This document shows positions 33,521-44,325 of a DNA stretch of 64,000 bases, piece by piece. Position 1 is the stretch's first letter. Every line of letters begins with the position of its first letter. The notes under the pieces are model-generated. The model made no database searches. It was given only the letters and a program-made list of their open reading frames with translations, and was not told where the DNA came from. This stretch comes from Sipunculus nudus (taxonomy: Eukaryota > Annelida > Sipuncula > Golfingiida > Sipunculidae), in assembly GCA_026874595.1 (NCBI GenBank), contig CM049313.1:44542659-44606658 (forward strand), in the 5' to 3' direction. Both the position numbers and the translations under genes were made by a program.

Positions 33521-35428
33521 ATGGATTGACTGCTATTATAGGCACGGTATTCAGTTTCCTTACATAATCTAGCTTCTTCATTTCATTGAACACAAGTAAG
33601 AGGCTTAAGTTCAATGAAATGACGAAAATATTTACATCCTCATCGAGCCTTACAGTGTGGTTCTTGACACAGGATATAAAGGCACTGTGATGCTTGTTTT
33701 AGACTCTCTAATTTCGGAGGGCCGAAATGGAGCACCGGAAAACACTCGACCTTTGGTCGTCTGCTCTGTTTGTCTGCCTATGTTCCAAAGGTTAAGTTGG
33801 GGGGAAAGGTGGGCTGTGGGCCATGGAATAACTGCTTAATTTGGGTAGAAGGCCGGGTCTGAATGCAGATTCAACAAAATCACCCTGTTTGTCTTTTGCC
33901 TATTCTTTTGTCAAAAAGAATGTCTTCAAGTCTCAATGAACAGCAATAAATATTGTGGAAGGCTGAACCATAGGTAAGGAACAAAGCGCTAATTTTAGAC
34001 TTAGTTGAACTGACTACTGACCCTATTATCTCAAGGTGCCAAATTGCTTGACTGACCTCTCAGGAGCTGGGCCGAAATATATATTAGTGTTATAAGCTTA
34101 CTAGTAATAGTCTAATGCCTGTAGAAGTCGAGGTAATAATCAAAATATTGTCTGGTTCACGTTTCCATGCCTCAATGCATGATTCTTTCAGATAAGGAAC
34201 TCATGTGGGAACCCGGCTAATTGTTTGTTAGGAGGGCAAGGTGAGCACTTGTCTCAAAGTTCTAAGAAGCGTCACTCATAAATCACCGATACCAGGTGCG
34301 CGATACGGAAGTTTTAAAGCAACAAAAGAACACGGTCACAAATGCGCCAGTAGTCCAGAACCAACTAAACAGGGCGGTGTACCATTTTTGTGTCGAGACT
34401 CGAGAAGATATTTCTTATCATTCTGTGTGATCTGGATCTATTTTTGTTCAGTGTATAAATATTTATGTCCTAATATCATGTTATAATATATAATAAATTA
34501 TTATTATTATATTATTATTACTTATATGATTCATTAATACCAAAAGCGCTTTACAAACTAATAATTGAATTAAATAGTATCACAGTAATATAGCACGATG
34601 ACTAAAATATAATAAAAGAACAACCTAGTCACCGTAAATCCTGATTTCTGATAATTACCTCAAGCTGAAGTGATATGTTTTTTTGGTGATTTCTTTAAGA
34701 AGAACATAATGATGCTGAATCCATGTAGTAGTTCGTTCCACAGCCGACGTGCCAAAGTGGAGATGGTTCTCGAACGAAAAATCTCGGTTCTTGCCTTACG
34801 TACCACTAAAAGCCCTAAGTCTATTGTCTTACCTGCCTCATAGGTGAATAAAGAGAGAGGTTGTAATATTAATAGGCGATAGATCGTTTATTGCTCTACG
34901 TCAACTATATCATTTTTAGGTCAATGCCTACTGGAACCCAGTGATATACACACGCCGTGACGCCAATAATACGAAAACGACAAGGAACACCTAGTAAAGC
35001 ATATCTTAATTACTTAAATCCGGTAACTCACTTAATTAATCCGCAGAAATTATATGGCTCACCCTGGATACATATTAATTATTAATTAACCTCGGGTGAT
35101 TCTTGCTACGAAAGATTCTTATAGTGCCTCTGTAAGGATGAATGATCATGTTCATCTACAAGCTGTCAGTAACCACGGTATACGTGATCCCAAGCTGACA
35201 AACAGACAAACCATGTAACTGAAGATTGTTGGGCGCATGTGCGCGGAAGCTGAAAGGTCACTCCGTGCAAAACGCCATTTGCGAAACTCTGACTTGCCGC
35301 CAGATGTCCTTATTTAGCGTGTTTGAAACCGAATAGCCCTGTGAATCGTAGGATCGGCGTTTCCTGGCCTATTTGTATGAAAAGTTCAAGGGATCGTTAA
35401 TACAGTATGTTACATACATAAGATATCG
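33521..35428. other. No gene seen
   Basis: AT-rich DNA with a short inverted repeat (CATTTCATTGAAC/GTTCAATGAAATG near 33576-33621) and an ATT-rich patch at 34495-34520. The stretch 34730-34860 has the look of an old repeat tail but I cannot place it. Confidence 0.4.
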
Positions 35429-35769
35429 GAATAGGCCCCTTTAAGCATACCATGACCAGCTTGCTCTCTGAGTATGGGAGCATGCGATCACGGTTCATGA
35501 ACAACTTTACCATCGCGGCGGCCAAGTCGGTTACACATTAACCAGCCAAGCCTGTGTAATTCACTGACCCGGGGCGCACTGAGAGGATTTACTGTACGAA
35601 TTTTATTGTTTTGTTGGTTCCCATGACAAGCAACAATTTTTATGCATGGAATCCGGGATGTTACGCTATTTAAATGTTGCAGGGCGGATACAGACGAATG
35701 ACCGTGTGAACGACGTGTCTGCTTTGTGGAAAATCCCAAACTATACTATACTCTTAAAGGGGCCTATTC
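35429..35769. mobile_element. 341-bp MITE with GAATAGGCCCCTTTAAG ends
   Basis: GAATAGGCCCCTTTAAG at 35429-35445 is repeated as its exact reverse complement at 35753-35769. The interior is non-coding. The flanking bases give no clear target duplication, so the superfamily is open. Confidence 0.65.
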
Positions 35770-36467
35770 ACACACTATTTTAACCCTTAACATTATGGTA
35801 TTTGCCAATATTTTGTTCTAAAGACGTTTGCTTGGTTCTGTACAAAGTGCAGATAAAGTTTGCACCGGGCGCGTTTAGTGGCGCAAAGCAAACATAGCGC
35901 GCACGCAACCTTGGCCGTCCGCGTAACTTCACAAATCAAGATTTTCAATCGTTGTTTCTTCTGTGTTTCTTCTTTTATATTTCTTCTTGTTTTACAGTTG
36001 TCGCGCATGCGCAGGATCGAATTCTGGTCACGCGGACTTGTGATAATTAACAGAGACACATGGACTGTGTTTACTCACATTGACAACGAATAAAACAGGT
36101 GAATTGGAGACAATATTTTCCTCTGCAGGAATCTTTTCGCTTGGAAACTATTTAACTAGGCCAAAATAAACTAACAGAGTGGGAATAATACACACTAAAT
36201 GTTTATGTGCCTTTAAGTTCCTTTAATTACAGGCTTTCTTCATCCGTGGGTGGATGGTCGACAAGCAGGTGTTGATCCAGGGGCGTCATTAAGGCAAGGT
36301 GGGGGGGGGGGGTCAATGTATTAATATTTAGAAATATAAACTTTGTTTTACTATGAAATATCATATATCTCAAACTGGTTTAGAATTTACATTTACTCTG
36401 AACATACGTAACTTTTTTAAAACCGTACACTTAGTTGTAATTTTTAAAAATTTTCACACAATACAAT

Positions 36468-36524
<57 letters not shown>

Positions 36525-37003
36525 ACAGGGTGAGAAATGACATAAATGAACAAGGTGGAGGTAATGACACGATCCACAACTCCCGGGTCCCACGTTGGGC
36601 CAAATGTCACCGGGCGTGTGTGGGTTGGCGTAGAGCTTTCCCAGGCCTGTGAGTGGGGTCGGGAAATGGCGGCTTCAAAACCAGAACACAAAGTAGTTGA
36701 CCAGGTTTTAATGCCTGTAGAAGTGACAAAAAGTGCAACAATATAAATGCTCTGTATAGCACTCGGGTATCGACATGGCAAACTGCGCCGATTCCCGCGC
36801 TTCACCTCTACTTATATTATGTGACCTCTGACCTTTGATTAAAATAACAAGAACTGGGTACCCCTATTAACTGCAAAAGTTTCATCTTTCACAACCCCCG
36901 TGATACGGTCGGCTGCGCAAAGTCAACTCTAACAGTAAAACATTAAACACACAACAATAGTATTGTGGTCGGGCAAGTGATCTGTATCTAGATCTACTCT
37001 GTG

Positions 37004-37056
<53 letters not shown>

Positions 37057-38278
37057 GTTTTATTAGATAGCCCAGATAGGGCTGCGATAGCTCCTTCGAA
37101 AAATGTTATAAATCTAAGGATTTATGGAAAATATTAAAACTGACGCCTTTTATGACACACACCCGAGGCGTGGCCGCAGAGGAGCGCCGTGACAGGGGTG
37201 GAACACCGCCAATTATAGATAGTTAGCAGTGGCGTCAATGTATCTCCAAGGGGATGGAATGACTCATGACATATAAATTAGACTTTTTGAAAAAAAAATA
37301 ATATTCAAGTAATATTTCGAAATCACATACCATATTGGAAGATAGATTAATTTGATAAATTTTCCTGATGATCACACAAAGATAACAAAATGTTGATTAT
37401 TCATTCATACTCAGATATAACACAATGGTTCTAATGTCATCGAATGCAGGTTGTTGGATCAGCTGTAGTACACCACCGGCCTGCCGGTTTCCAGGCAGGC
37501 TTAGCGAGTGAGGTACTCGTATGTGCGGTTCTGTACGTCAAGTTGAGGCTATCAGACACGTGGCGCGACTTGTTGATAGAGATTGTCAAATTTGAAAATT
37601 ATTCCCTGAGCTCTCCTTATGATATTTGCATGAATAAAGCATCACCATACTTTGTGTTTACTATATATACATAGAGGAGAGAATGTTTTAAATCGCTCTG
37701 GATAGAAAGCGTTTTCGATAGATTTGTGTGTGTGTGTTAGAGAGCGAGGCAGAAACAGAGAGAACACATACATACAGACAGGCATAGGCTGATGTTTGAT
37801 CCGTGCTGAATGCACTTTTCAATTTTTTTTGCATAAAATGGTCTTACGCCATATTTACGACTTAACTTACAAATGATCAGTTAGGATGAAAGGGACAGTA
37901 TATCGAGGTGTAGCAACAGTACAGTGTGTTATATCTTGAATATTTGAAATAACAATGATAGCAGCTGGGGTTTTACTGTGATGCAATTTAGACACCGAAT
38001 GCTTGTTATGGGTACCTGGGTGCTCTTTGTTAAGTAATGTTGTGGGAGGTTTTATTCCAAAGGGTATCAAATTCGAGATTTACAACATGTCAATATACTG
38101 AATAACACGAATTAATCATACCGAAAAAAAATTAAGATTTACATGTATATTCAAATACGCCTTTCCTTCACTCAATATGTCCCTTACTTGACTGAAAACC
38201 TCAATCCATATATTAGAGATATATTAGGTTCATTATTCACATCAGTGAATATATTAAAGATAGACCTATTAACAAATG
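35770..38278. other. No gene seen; two microsatellites
   Basis: Contains (AT)n at 36475-36520 and (AT)n/(TG)n at 37009-37056 and a G12 run near 36301. Reading frames are short and not protein-like. No ShKT exons were found on the minus strand here, although they would be expected downstream of the left astacin locus. Confidence 0.45.
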
Positions 38279-38386
38279 CTAACAATTGTGACTCCCGCCC
38301 CCGCCTCCACCGCTACCGCCGCCGCCGCTGCCACCGCCACTTTCTCCACCACTGCCACCACCGCTACCGCCACCGCCGCCGCCACT
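38279..38386 (-). pseudogene. Gly/Ser-rich stretch in frame behind the stop of the left astacin locus
   Basis: Read on the minus strand directly after the TGA at 38387-38389, the same frame continues as SGGGGGGSGGGSGGE and further G/S runs, then SHNC and a stop, 35 codons in all. On the plus strand this is the CCGCCGCCAC-type repeat. Low-complexity GGN repeats can be open by chance, but its start exactly at the stop suggests that it was once translated as a linker or tail. Confidence 0.4.
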
Positions 38387-38478
38387 TCAGGGTTTGACCG
38401 GACTACCAGGACACCAGCAATTACCGTCCTTCCCAACAAAGCCTTCTCCTGGACAAGATGGTTTGGCCTGGAAGTGTG
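38387..38478 (-). pseudogene. Degenerate CPG Cys-rich exon of left astacin locus
   Basis: Acceptor TTTTTTTGACAG, phase 1 entry, then HFQAKPSCPGEGFVGKDGNC and WCPGSPVKP before a TGA. The intact paralogous exon 63093-63200 has QCESRPTCPGEGFVGKDCRC and WCPGRPVKYC in the same positions. Here the Cys near the start is Phe, the Cys after KD is Gly, and the last Cys is lost at the stop. The shared phase and acceptor position show homology. It is most likely a decaying copy, though a truncated functional form is possible. Confidence 0.7.
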
Positions 38479-39258
38479 CTGTCAAAAAAAAGAGGGGGGG
38501 GGGGAAGGGGTGTAAGGTTAAACTACTGGTAACTTGGCTAATTCTGTTTTTATGGGAAATGCGTAGCGACATCTAGCGAGAATTAAAAACGTCAGATTGT
38601 GGAAAAAGGCAGGTGAGCCATCACTGTCTGCTGGACCCCTATGTAATACAGTCGAGTTAAAATTCTTATATCATAATGACAATGGAAAAGGTTGTTTCTC
38701 GGCCAGAAGGGTATGCTTTCATCCCCATTCGTGTGTGTGTGTGTTTATGTGTGCGTGATTGTTCACAACATAACACGCAATTGAACGGAATCTCATGAAA
38801 TTTTATAGGCATTTCGGGAATGGCCCAAGGATGAAACGATTAGATTTTGGTGTTGATCAGACACATGATCTGGATTCAGGAATGTCATCAAAGAATATTC
38901 ACAAATGTAAAGTCACTTATGCACCAATGAACCTGGGAATATAGGCCAAATAAGTGAATGCAAACACATGGCGTAGGCTTGCATTTCATGGAGTGCAGAT
39001 TTCTAGTTAGTACTGTGTCTAAACATTGAAATTATGCCTTGCTTTTATAATAAAAAATACGTAATAATTCCTCCGTGTCATCATTAGTTAAATTTTCGCT
39101 TGTCTAAAAAGAAATAAACAGTCTTTCTTCATTTGAAAGTGTGGTCTGGCGTCTTGAAACAAATAAGCAATTCATAATGGTTACTTTTAATAAGTGATAG
39201 TTTTAAGATATATATATATTTAAAATATTTAAAAAATCATTATGATTCAATCATATTA

Positions 39259-39630
39259 ATTCCTTATCAATTTTAAAAATGAACTAAAAGACAACCCTGA
39301 TAGATACTTGTTGTCATATTGTCGGGTTGGATGACTGTAAAGCAAGTTAAAAAAATACGGGGTTTTGTGGTCTCGGGGTAGAGGACAGGACACAGGACAC
39401 AAAACCGGGAAATCGTGAGTTCAAATCTCAGGCGGGGCCTTATCAATTCCTTATCAATTTTGAAAATAAACTAAAAGACAACCCTGATAGATACTTGTTG
39501 TCATATTGTCGGTTTGCATGACTGCATGTAAAGCAGGTTAAAAAATACGGGGTTTTGTGGTCTCGGGGTAGAGGACAGGACACAGGAAACAAAACCGGGA
39601 AATCGTGAGTTCAAATCTCAGGCGGGGCGG
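39259..39630. repeat. Tandem duplication of a 187-bp unit carrying a tRNA-like SINE head
   Basis: Two units (39259-39445, 39446-39630) are about 95% alike. Each contains GACAACCCTGATAGATACTTG and a tRNA-like segment TTTGTGGTCTCGGGGTAGAG followed by GGAAATCGTGAGTTCAAATC (B-box-like). The head resembles those at 44245-44325 and 47330-47565 on the minus strand, a second tRNA-derived SINE family. Confidence 0.8.
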
Positions 39631-40039
39631 TGAGACTTTTTCACGGTCGGTCGTTACATCGTGTCAGCGTTCTGTAGGCTAGAATAAAAGTCTTCATATT
39701 ATAATGTGTCTATAAAAAAATTGATAAGATCAGGGGAAACATAATAATAAAAAATAGTTTTTGCTAAACAGGTAAAAGCACAAAAAAATTATAGACAATT
39801 TATCATTTCCTTGAAAGATATTCCAGAGTGGATTGAGCAAGCTCGCTAAATTTCTACTGAAAATTAAAATAAACATTTATAATGCTGGGAACAGGCGGGT
39901 TCGAAGTGAAGCGCGTGGTGCCTGAAAAATAAATATTTTTCAGCCGAACGCAAAAAAAATATCTTTTTTTTTAAAGATTTGTTTGATAGAGGTAATGGTT
40001 TTAGGAATTAATGGCTTATCAAATTTCTAACCTAAGTAT

Positions 40040-40350
40040 ATGTACATCTTAAGAGTCCATTTCGGTTTTGTGGACTACGTAACAGCGCGGTAGCACTCGC
40101 TTCCTATCACTTTATTTTTTATTCCCGGTGTTATCCAGACCCGGTTTCTACCGCACCTGCTGAGTCATAACACCGGGGAACCCCCAAAGATCAACTCGTA
40201 TGTGAGTGATACACAGCTGTTGGACACAGCCTTCCAATCGAGCCTTTGAGGCAGACACTGAACACAACCTCACCACACCTCTGTTGAGTTATAACTCACG
40301 AACTTCCGGCTTTGAGTCTTGTGATCTATACTCCCAGACCACAGAAGCCA
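40040..40350 (-). mobile_element. SINE, family 2, diverged copy
   Basis: On the minus strand it starts GGCTTCTGTGGTCTGGGAGT and includes CAAAGCCGGAAGTTCGTGAG. It also has ACTCACATACGAGTTGATC and GGGGGTTCCCCGGTGTTATG, the last two matching ACTCACAAACGAGTGCGCC and GGGGGTTTCTCGGTGTTATG in the copy at 47330-47565. Confidence 0.65.
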
Positions 40351-40392
40351 AACAACGCATAAAATGACTAAGCGTCACACTGATACATCAGG

Positions 40393-40599
40393 TTGGATGT
40401 CCCTGGAAGAAAATTCCGTGGTGAGGCCGATTCGAATCTGCATGGATTTGTCTTTGGTCAGGATCATTGGATTATGGTCTTTGAGAAAAACTGTAACGGT
40501 AAAGTTAAAGGACTGACAAATGGAGAAGTTCTAAACAAGGATTGTGCGGAATTAAAGAACTGTTATCCATGTCAGCCAAGTCCTTATTTTATTAAATAA
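40393..40599 (+). CDS. Candidate terminal exon, unknown protein
   Basis: A 68-codon frame on the plus strand whose composition is protein-like: HGFVFGQDHWIMVFEKNCNG, then KVKGLTNGEVLNKDCAELKN and CYPCQPSPYFIK before TAA. It has four cysteines. A possible acceptor (ACATCAG) lies just upstream and AATAAA overlaps the stop. No family is recognised and no partner exons were found. It lies inside an intron of the left astacin locus on the opposite strand, so it may be a retro-inserted fragment or chance. Confidence 0.3.
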   Translation: MDVPGRKFRGEADSNLHGFVFGQDHWIMVFEKNCNGKVKGLTNGEVLNKDCAELKNCYPCQPSPYFIK

Positions 40600-41572
40600 A
40601 TCATGGAAGTAAATAAAAGGACTTACAAAAAATAACCGGTCTGAAAAAGGTTTAGTCTATTCCATAAAAAATGTGAAAACCTTATTTTGGGAACATTTCT
40701 TCCCAGTGTTCTTTGTTACGAGAAACACACGGACGAAAAACAAATTTACAACTGAGGCTGAAATTGATTCATCAATGAACGAATGAATCGCGATGCAAAG
40801 TGAGATATCATATTAGTACCGTCAGGCGTCACTACATCGTTATTTGACGATATATGACAACCACAAAGAAAACCGGACATTTTACTAGTGAATTATATAT
40901 CATAACTTAATATAAAGTTTCCTTGATGTTTAACATAAGATAAATATATATTACTGAAGTTTTATTTCACTATCAAAGGGAACTCTGACAACAGAATAAC
41001 ACGATATGTTTGACTAGTCATAACCACCTAGAGTCCATATATATTCATCGCTACTGTATTCCCTAATTACCTACCCTTTTAGTGTAAAGATACAGACGGT
41101 TTTATCAGCAAAGGTAACTACATGAGAAGACGTAGTCTATTGCCACGTATAGAGGTAACCATAATAATTATTGTTTTTTTTTTTTGCCATAACTCACGTT
41201 ATCTTAAAATTATGGCTGCATTTTTTGTTCGCGATAGTCTCAAAGTCGCGATGTTGGCAAAAGGGAAATACCGCGAAAATTACCGTAAATAAGACGCCCG
41301 TCTACACAGATGAACATTTGTTTAGACTATATATAACCTCCTTTGCTTCATTTTAATACCTGCTGCCTGGCATATTTATACACCAATATTATAAATATAA
41401 TATATGTAATGAATAAAAAGTTTCGTTTCTTCTATGATTCCTAGGGCCATTTGCATATTGCTAAGATCATTGATATGCTCGGTATCACTTACTGGAGAAG
41501 GTGAAAATCGTGAAAATTAACCCCGTGAATATGAAGCTAACAGCCGTCAAGAGTATAAATCTACATAATTGT

Positions 41573-41781
41573 CCGTAATACATCATGCTGGTGTAATCGT
41601 ATAGCACTTTGTAGTTGTAATTGACTCATCGGTATACTTTCTGAAGTTTCATCCCTTTCCAGGCATGATGTTCTGTTCCATAATTCTGTTCTATAATTGT
41701 TACGTATTGATCACGGTATGGTCTCGACTGCTCGTGAGACCTACCGATGGCGTGACCTAATTCGTGCGGAATGATGGATTT
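41573..41781 (-). pseudogene. Astacin catalytic fragment with in-frame stop (left locus)
   Basis: Acceptor TACCTTTTACAG, then KSIIPHELGHAIGRSHEQSR, which carries the astacin zinc signature HExxHxxGxxHExxR, then PYRDQYVTIIEQNYGTEHHA. After KGMKLQKVYR the frame meets TGA at 41626-41628, but past it the same frame reads VNYNYKVLYDYTSMMYYG. That is an astacin Met-turn (S-x-M-x-Y) in the right place. The homology ends there. A functional astacin needs both halves in one chain, so this copy looks dead unless it is edited or read through. Confidence 0.75.
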
Positions 41782-42100
41782 CTGTAAAAGGTAACATAAA
41801 TCCCTTTCCCACAATGCACTGGGGTTTCTTATTATACCGTAGGTTTAAATGTAGCGAAGAATGTAATGAAGTCCGTTAAACTATGTTGGATAAGAATTGT
41901 TTCAAGGCAAATTACATGAACAGAGATGTTTTTGTGGTGAGGACTTCATGGAATAAGTAATATTTTGAAATCTTTTGCGTGTGTGCAATTTTTCCTTGAA
42001 CTGTAACAAATCTGATTTTGCAGTTTTACAGTTGAGACAAGTGGTCCCGCCGTACCACCGTTCCTACCTGGAACTGTACATATACAAGTATAGATAACTT

Positions 42101-42102
<2 letters not shown>

Positions 42103-42151
<49 letters not shown>

Positions 42152-42170
42152 GACCACGAGGTTTCACTGT

Positions 42171-42207
<37 letters not shown>
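42103..42207. repeat. Two (AT)n tracts around a 26-base spacer
   Basis: AT tracts at about 42103-42148 and 42174-42207 flank the spacer AAACGACCACGAGGTTTCAC plus TGTGCGC, which resembles a piece of a Tigger-type end (CGAGGTTTCACTG). Confidence 0.85.
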
Positions 42208-42210
<3 letters not shown>

Positions 42211-42317
42211 ACGGTTCTCTTTTACACGGCAAATCTGACAGGCCGGACCATAACGCAAAACCTCAGACACATATTCTAAAATAAACGCAACAAGGGTTTA
42301 CGTGCGAAAATAGTGCT

Positions 42318-42556
42318 ATATTAATATCACAGGCGCTTGAATCCCTATTTGTAATAAAGTCTTCATATCCCCAGTGTTCTTAAAAATACTACGAAAGAAT
42401 CAGTTAAAAAAAAAACTGATAGTATAGAATAGATAGTATGGTATGACCGTTTTTTTTATTGTTTTTTTTTAACTGATTCTTTCGTAGTATTTTTAAGAAC
42501 ACTGGGGATATGAAGACTTTATTACAAATAGGGATTCAAGCGCCTGTGATTAATAT
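42318..42556. repeat. 239-bp fold-back with arms of about 90 bp
   Basis: The left arm from CACAGGCGCTTGAATCCCTA to ACGAAAGAATCAGTT pairs with the right arm from AACTGATTCTTTCGTAGT to AGGGATTCAAGCGCCTGTG, with one 2-base indel near the outer end. A(10)/T(10) runs extend the pairing inward. The loop is about 45 bases. The arms are nearly identical, implying recent origin or ongoing conversion. Confidence 0.9.
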
Positions 42557-43435
42557 ACAATATTTACAATAACAAATAATCAAAGAATCAATACATAACG
42601 AATATTAAACAAAGTCTCTCGAAATGGCTGCAGCTAGATAAATACTTAACTGTTCAACTGAAGATTCTCTGGTCCATAGTATGCGAATAAATAAAAGTCC
42701 TTCCTCTTCACAAATAAAAGTCCATGGTTTCCTGTGGGGAAGGACGACCCACAAATAAAGAAGCTCCGTATCCCCGGGGTTGACAGGTTAAGGGGAAAAG
42801 TTTATAATCGAGTCCTCCCTGAAGAGCGGTGACGAGTCCTCTGATAAGATTCGTGAAAAGCGGTAAAATGCGTCAAAGTGGTTTTATTTCAATGAGGCAG
42901 CGACTTTACTCAATATATATAATTGTTCTGAAGTCGGAGTCCACAACAGAGTCCACAATAGAGCGAGTCCTGTTGCATGGACAGAAATAAGTTGATTGTC
43001 AATTGGGCGAGTCCCGTGCCAGCGACAAAAAGAACAGGTGATTATCCAGCGACGACGTTCAAAACAGTAGGGGGCGATCTAGAAGAACAGTACGGATGCG
43101 GCTGCAGAGGTTCACAACACCACGGCGTCCACGCAGAAGAGGGAAGTCCGTGCGCTACCAAGGGGTCCACAACACTGTTAAAGTGAGTTATTCCAGATAA
43201 CTGTTGTCATGTAGTTAGTTCAATGTGATTTAAGATAAATTCTAAATGTCACTTTTTAGAAATAAAAAAAAAATACTACATTAACATTCTTAATATATTC
43301 GAGTTAATGTATCTCCGCACTTGCTATAAAAGGTCTTCACATTGTTGTCAAGGATTTGTTTACTATTTTGATTTTTTATTCAATTTTTAAAATGTTTCGA
43401 TATGAATTTGAATACAAAGCTTACCTTGTGGTTTT

Positions 43436-44110
43436 CCATAAGTGCGTAGTGTGTATCCGTAGTCCGCATGCTTAGTCCGTATGCGTAGTCTGTATCCGCA
43501 GACGACGTATACCATAAGTACGTATGCGTACTCCGTACTCCGTGTTGATAGGTGCTCGATGGCTGAAGATTTGCTTTCTTAGTAAGCCATTTTACCATAT
43601 ATTTATTGTACATTTCCAAATATTAGCACAAAAAGTTGTTTGTTAAATTGTTTAAATAGTTATATTGTAGTTATATTTTCAAAAAAGATCTTAATTATTA
43701 TTTTATTTTTTCACGCGGTTTTGATGTTTACGGCTCAAGCATTTGGAAATGTTAGTATGTTAAAGAAAAGAAATCAAAAGTCAACTAAATGCCAATATGT
43801 TTGGTTTACGAAAGAGTGATATCAGAAACGACATTTATACTATTGGAAATAGAGACTGTTCATAAAGCACGGCATGAACTGGAAAACTCTATGTTAAACC
43901 TAAAATTTGCAAGGTGATTGGTATGCGTAGTGCGCAAAAATCGCTCCCGGCAGCGTGCGGATACGGACTACGCTTAGGACTACGCGTGCGGGTGAATGGA
44001 AAGGACCCAGTTAAAAGTCTACAAAGCGAATTTGCGCACTACGCATGCGGACAACGCATATGGACTACGAATACTCACTTATTGAAAAGCACCTACATTC
44101 GCTCTTTGGC
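43436..44110. repeat. Inverted arrays of GCGTAGTCCG-type words
   Basis: At 43440-43550 the words TGCGTAGT, CCGTAGTCCGCATGC and GTCCGTATGCGTAGTC recur. At 43915-44085 their complements recur (ATACGGACTACGC, GGACTACGCGTGCGG, CGCACTACGCATGCGG). GATAGGTGCTC on the left also mirrors AAGCACCTAC on the right. It may be a non-autonomous DNA element with subterminal repeats, but the exact ends are not defined. Confidence 0.5.
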
Positions 44111-44244
44111 GGTCCTCTCTGGGCTGGTATACGTTTTGTTGCCTACGGGAACATGGCTACCATAAAATAGTCCAAATGTTATAATAGGTCGATGAAGCAG
44201 GAACAAAGTGGAAAGTTAATATGACCTATTATTTCGTAAGAGTA

Positions 44245-44325
44245 TATAACAGCTCCTTAGCCGAGTCTCGAACTCACGACCCACGGTTTGAGCCCTGTGC
44301 TCTTACCCTGGACTACAAAACCGGT
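44245..44325 (-). mobile_element. tRNA-like SINE head, family 2
   Basis: On the minus strand: TTTTGTAGTCCAGGGTAAGA, GCACAGGGCTCAAACCGTGG and GTCGTGAGTTCGAGACTCGG. The B-box-like GAGTTCGAGAC and the general layout match the tRNA-like parts at 39362 and 47500. It lacks a proper acceptor stem, so it is not a tRNA gene. Confidence 0.6.

Noticed and set aside
35860-36093. Plus-strand frame
   Set aside because: Low-complexity and no splice context or homology pattern.
38600-38640. Remnant of an ShKT exon end (DSDGSP-like on the minus strand)
   Set aside because: Only a few residues match and no cysteines or core motif are present upstream.
39362-39626. tRNA genes
   Set aside because: B-box-like sequences are present but no acceptor stem or cloverleaf can be drawn; they occur as repeats and fit SINE heads. 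The same applies at 17.8, 18.6, 44.3, 47.5 and 60.3 kb.
41600-41640. A 31-base intron or selenocysteine codon at the TGA in the astacin fragment
   Set aside because: An intron that short is not plausible in animals, and no SECIS-like element or known selenoprotein homology supports selenocysteine. A mutated stop is simpler.
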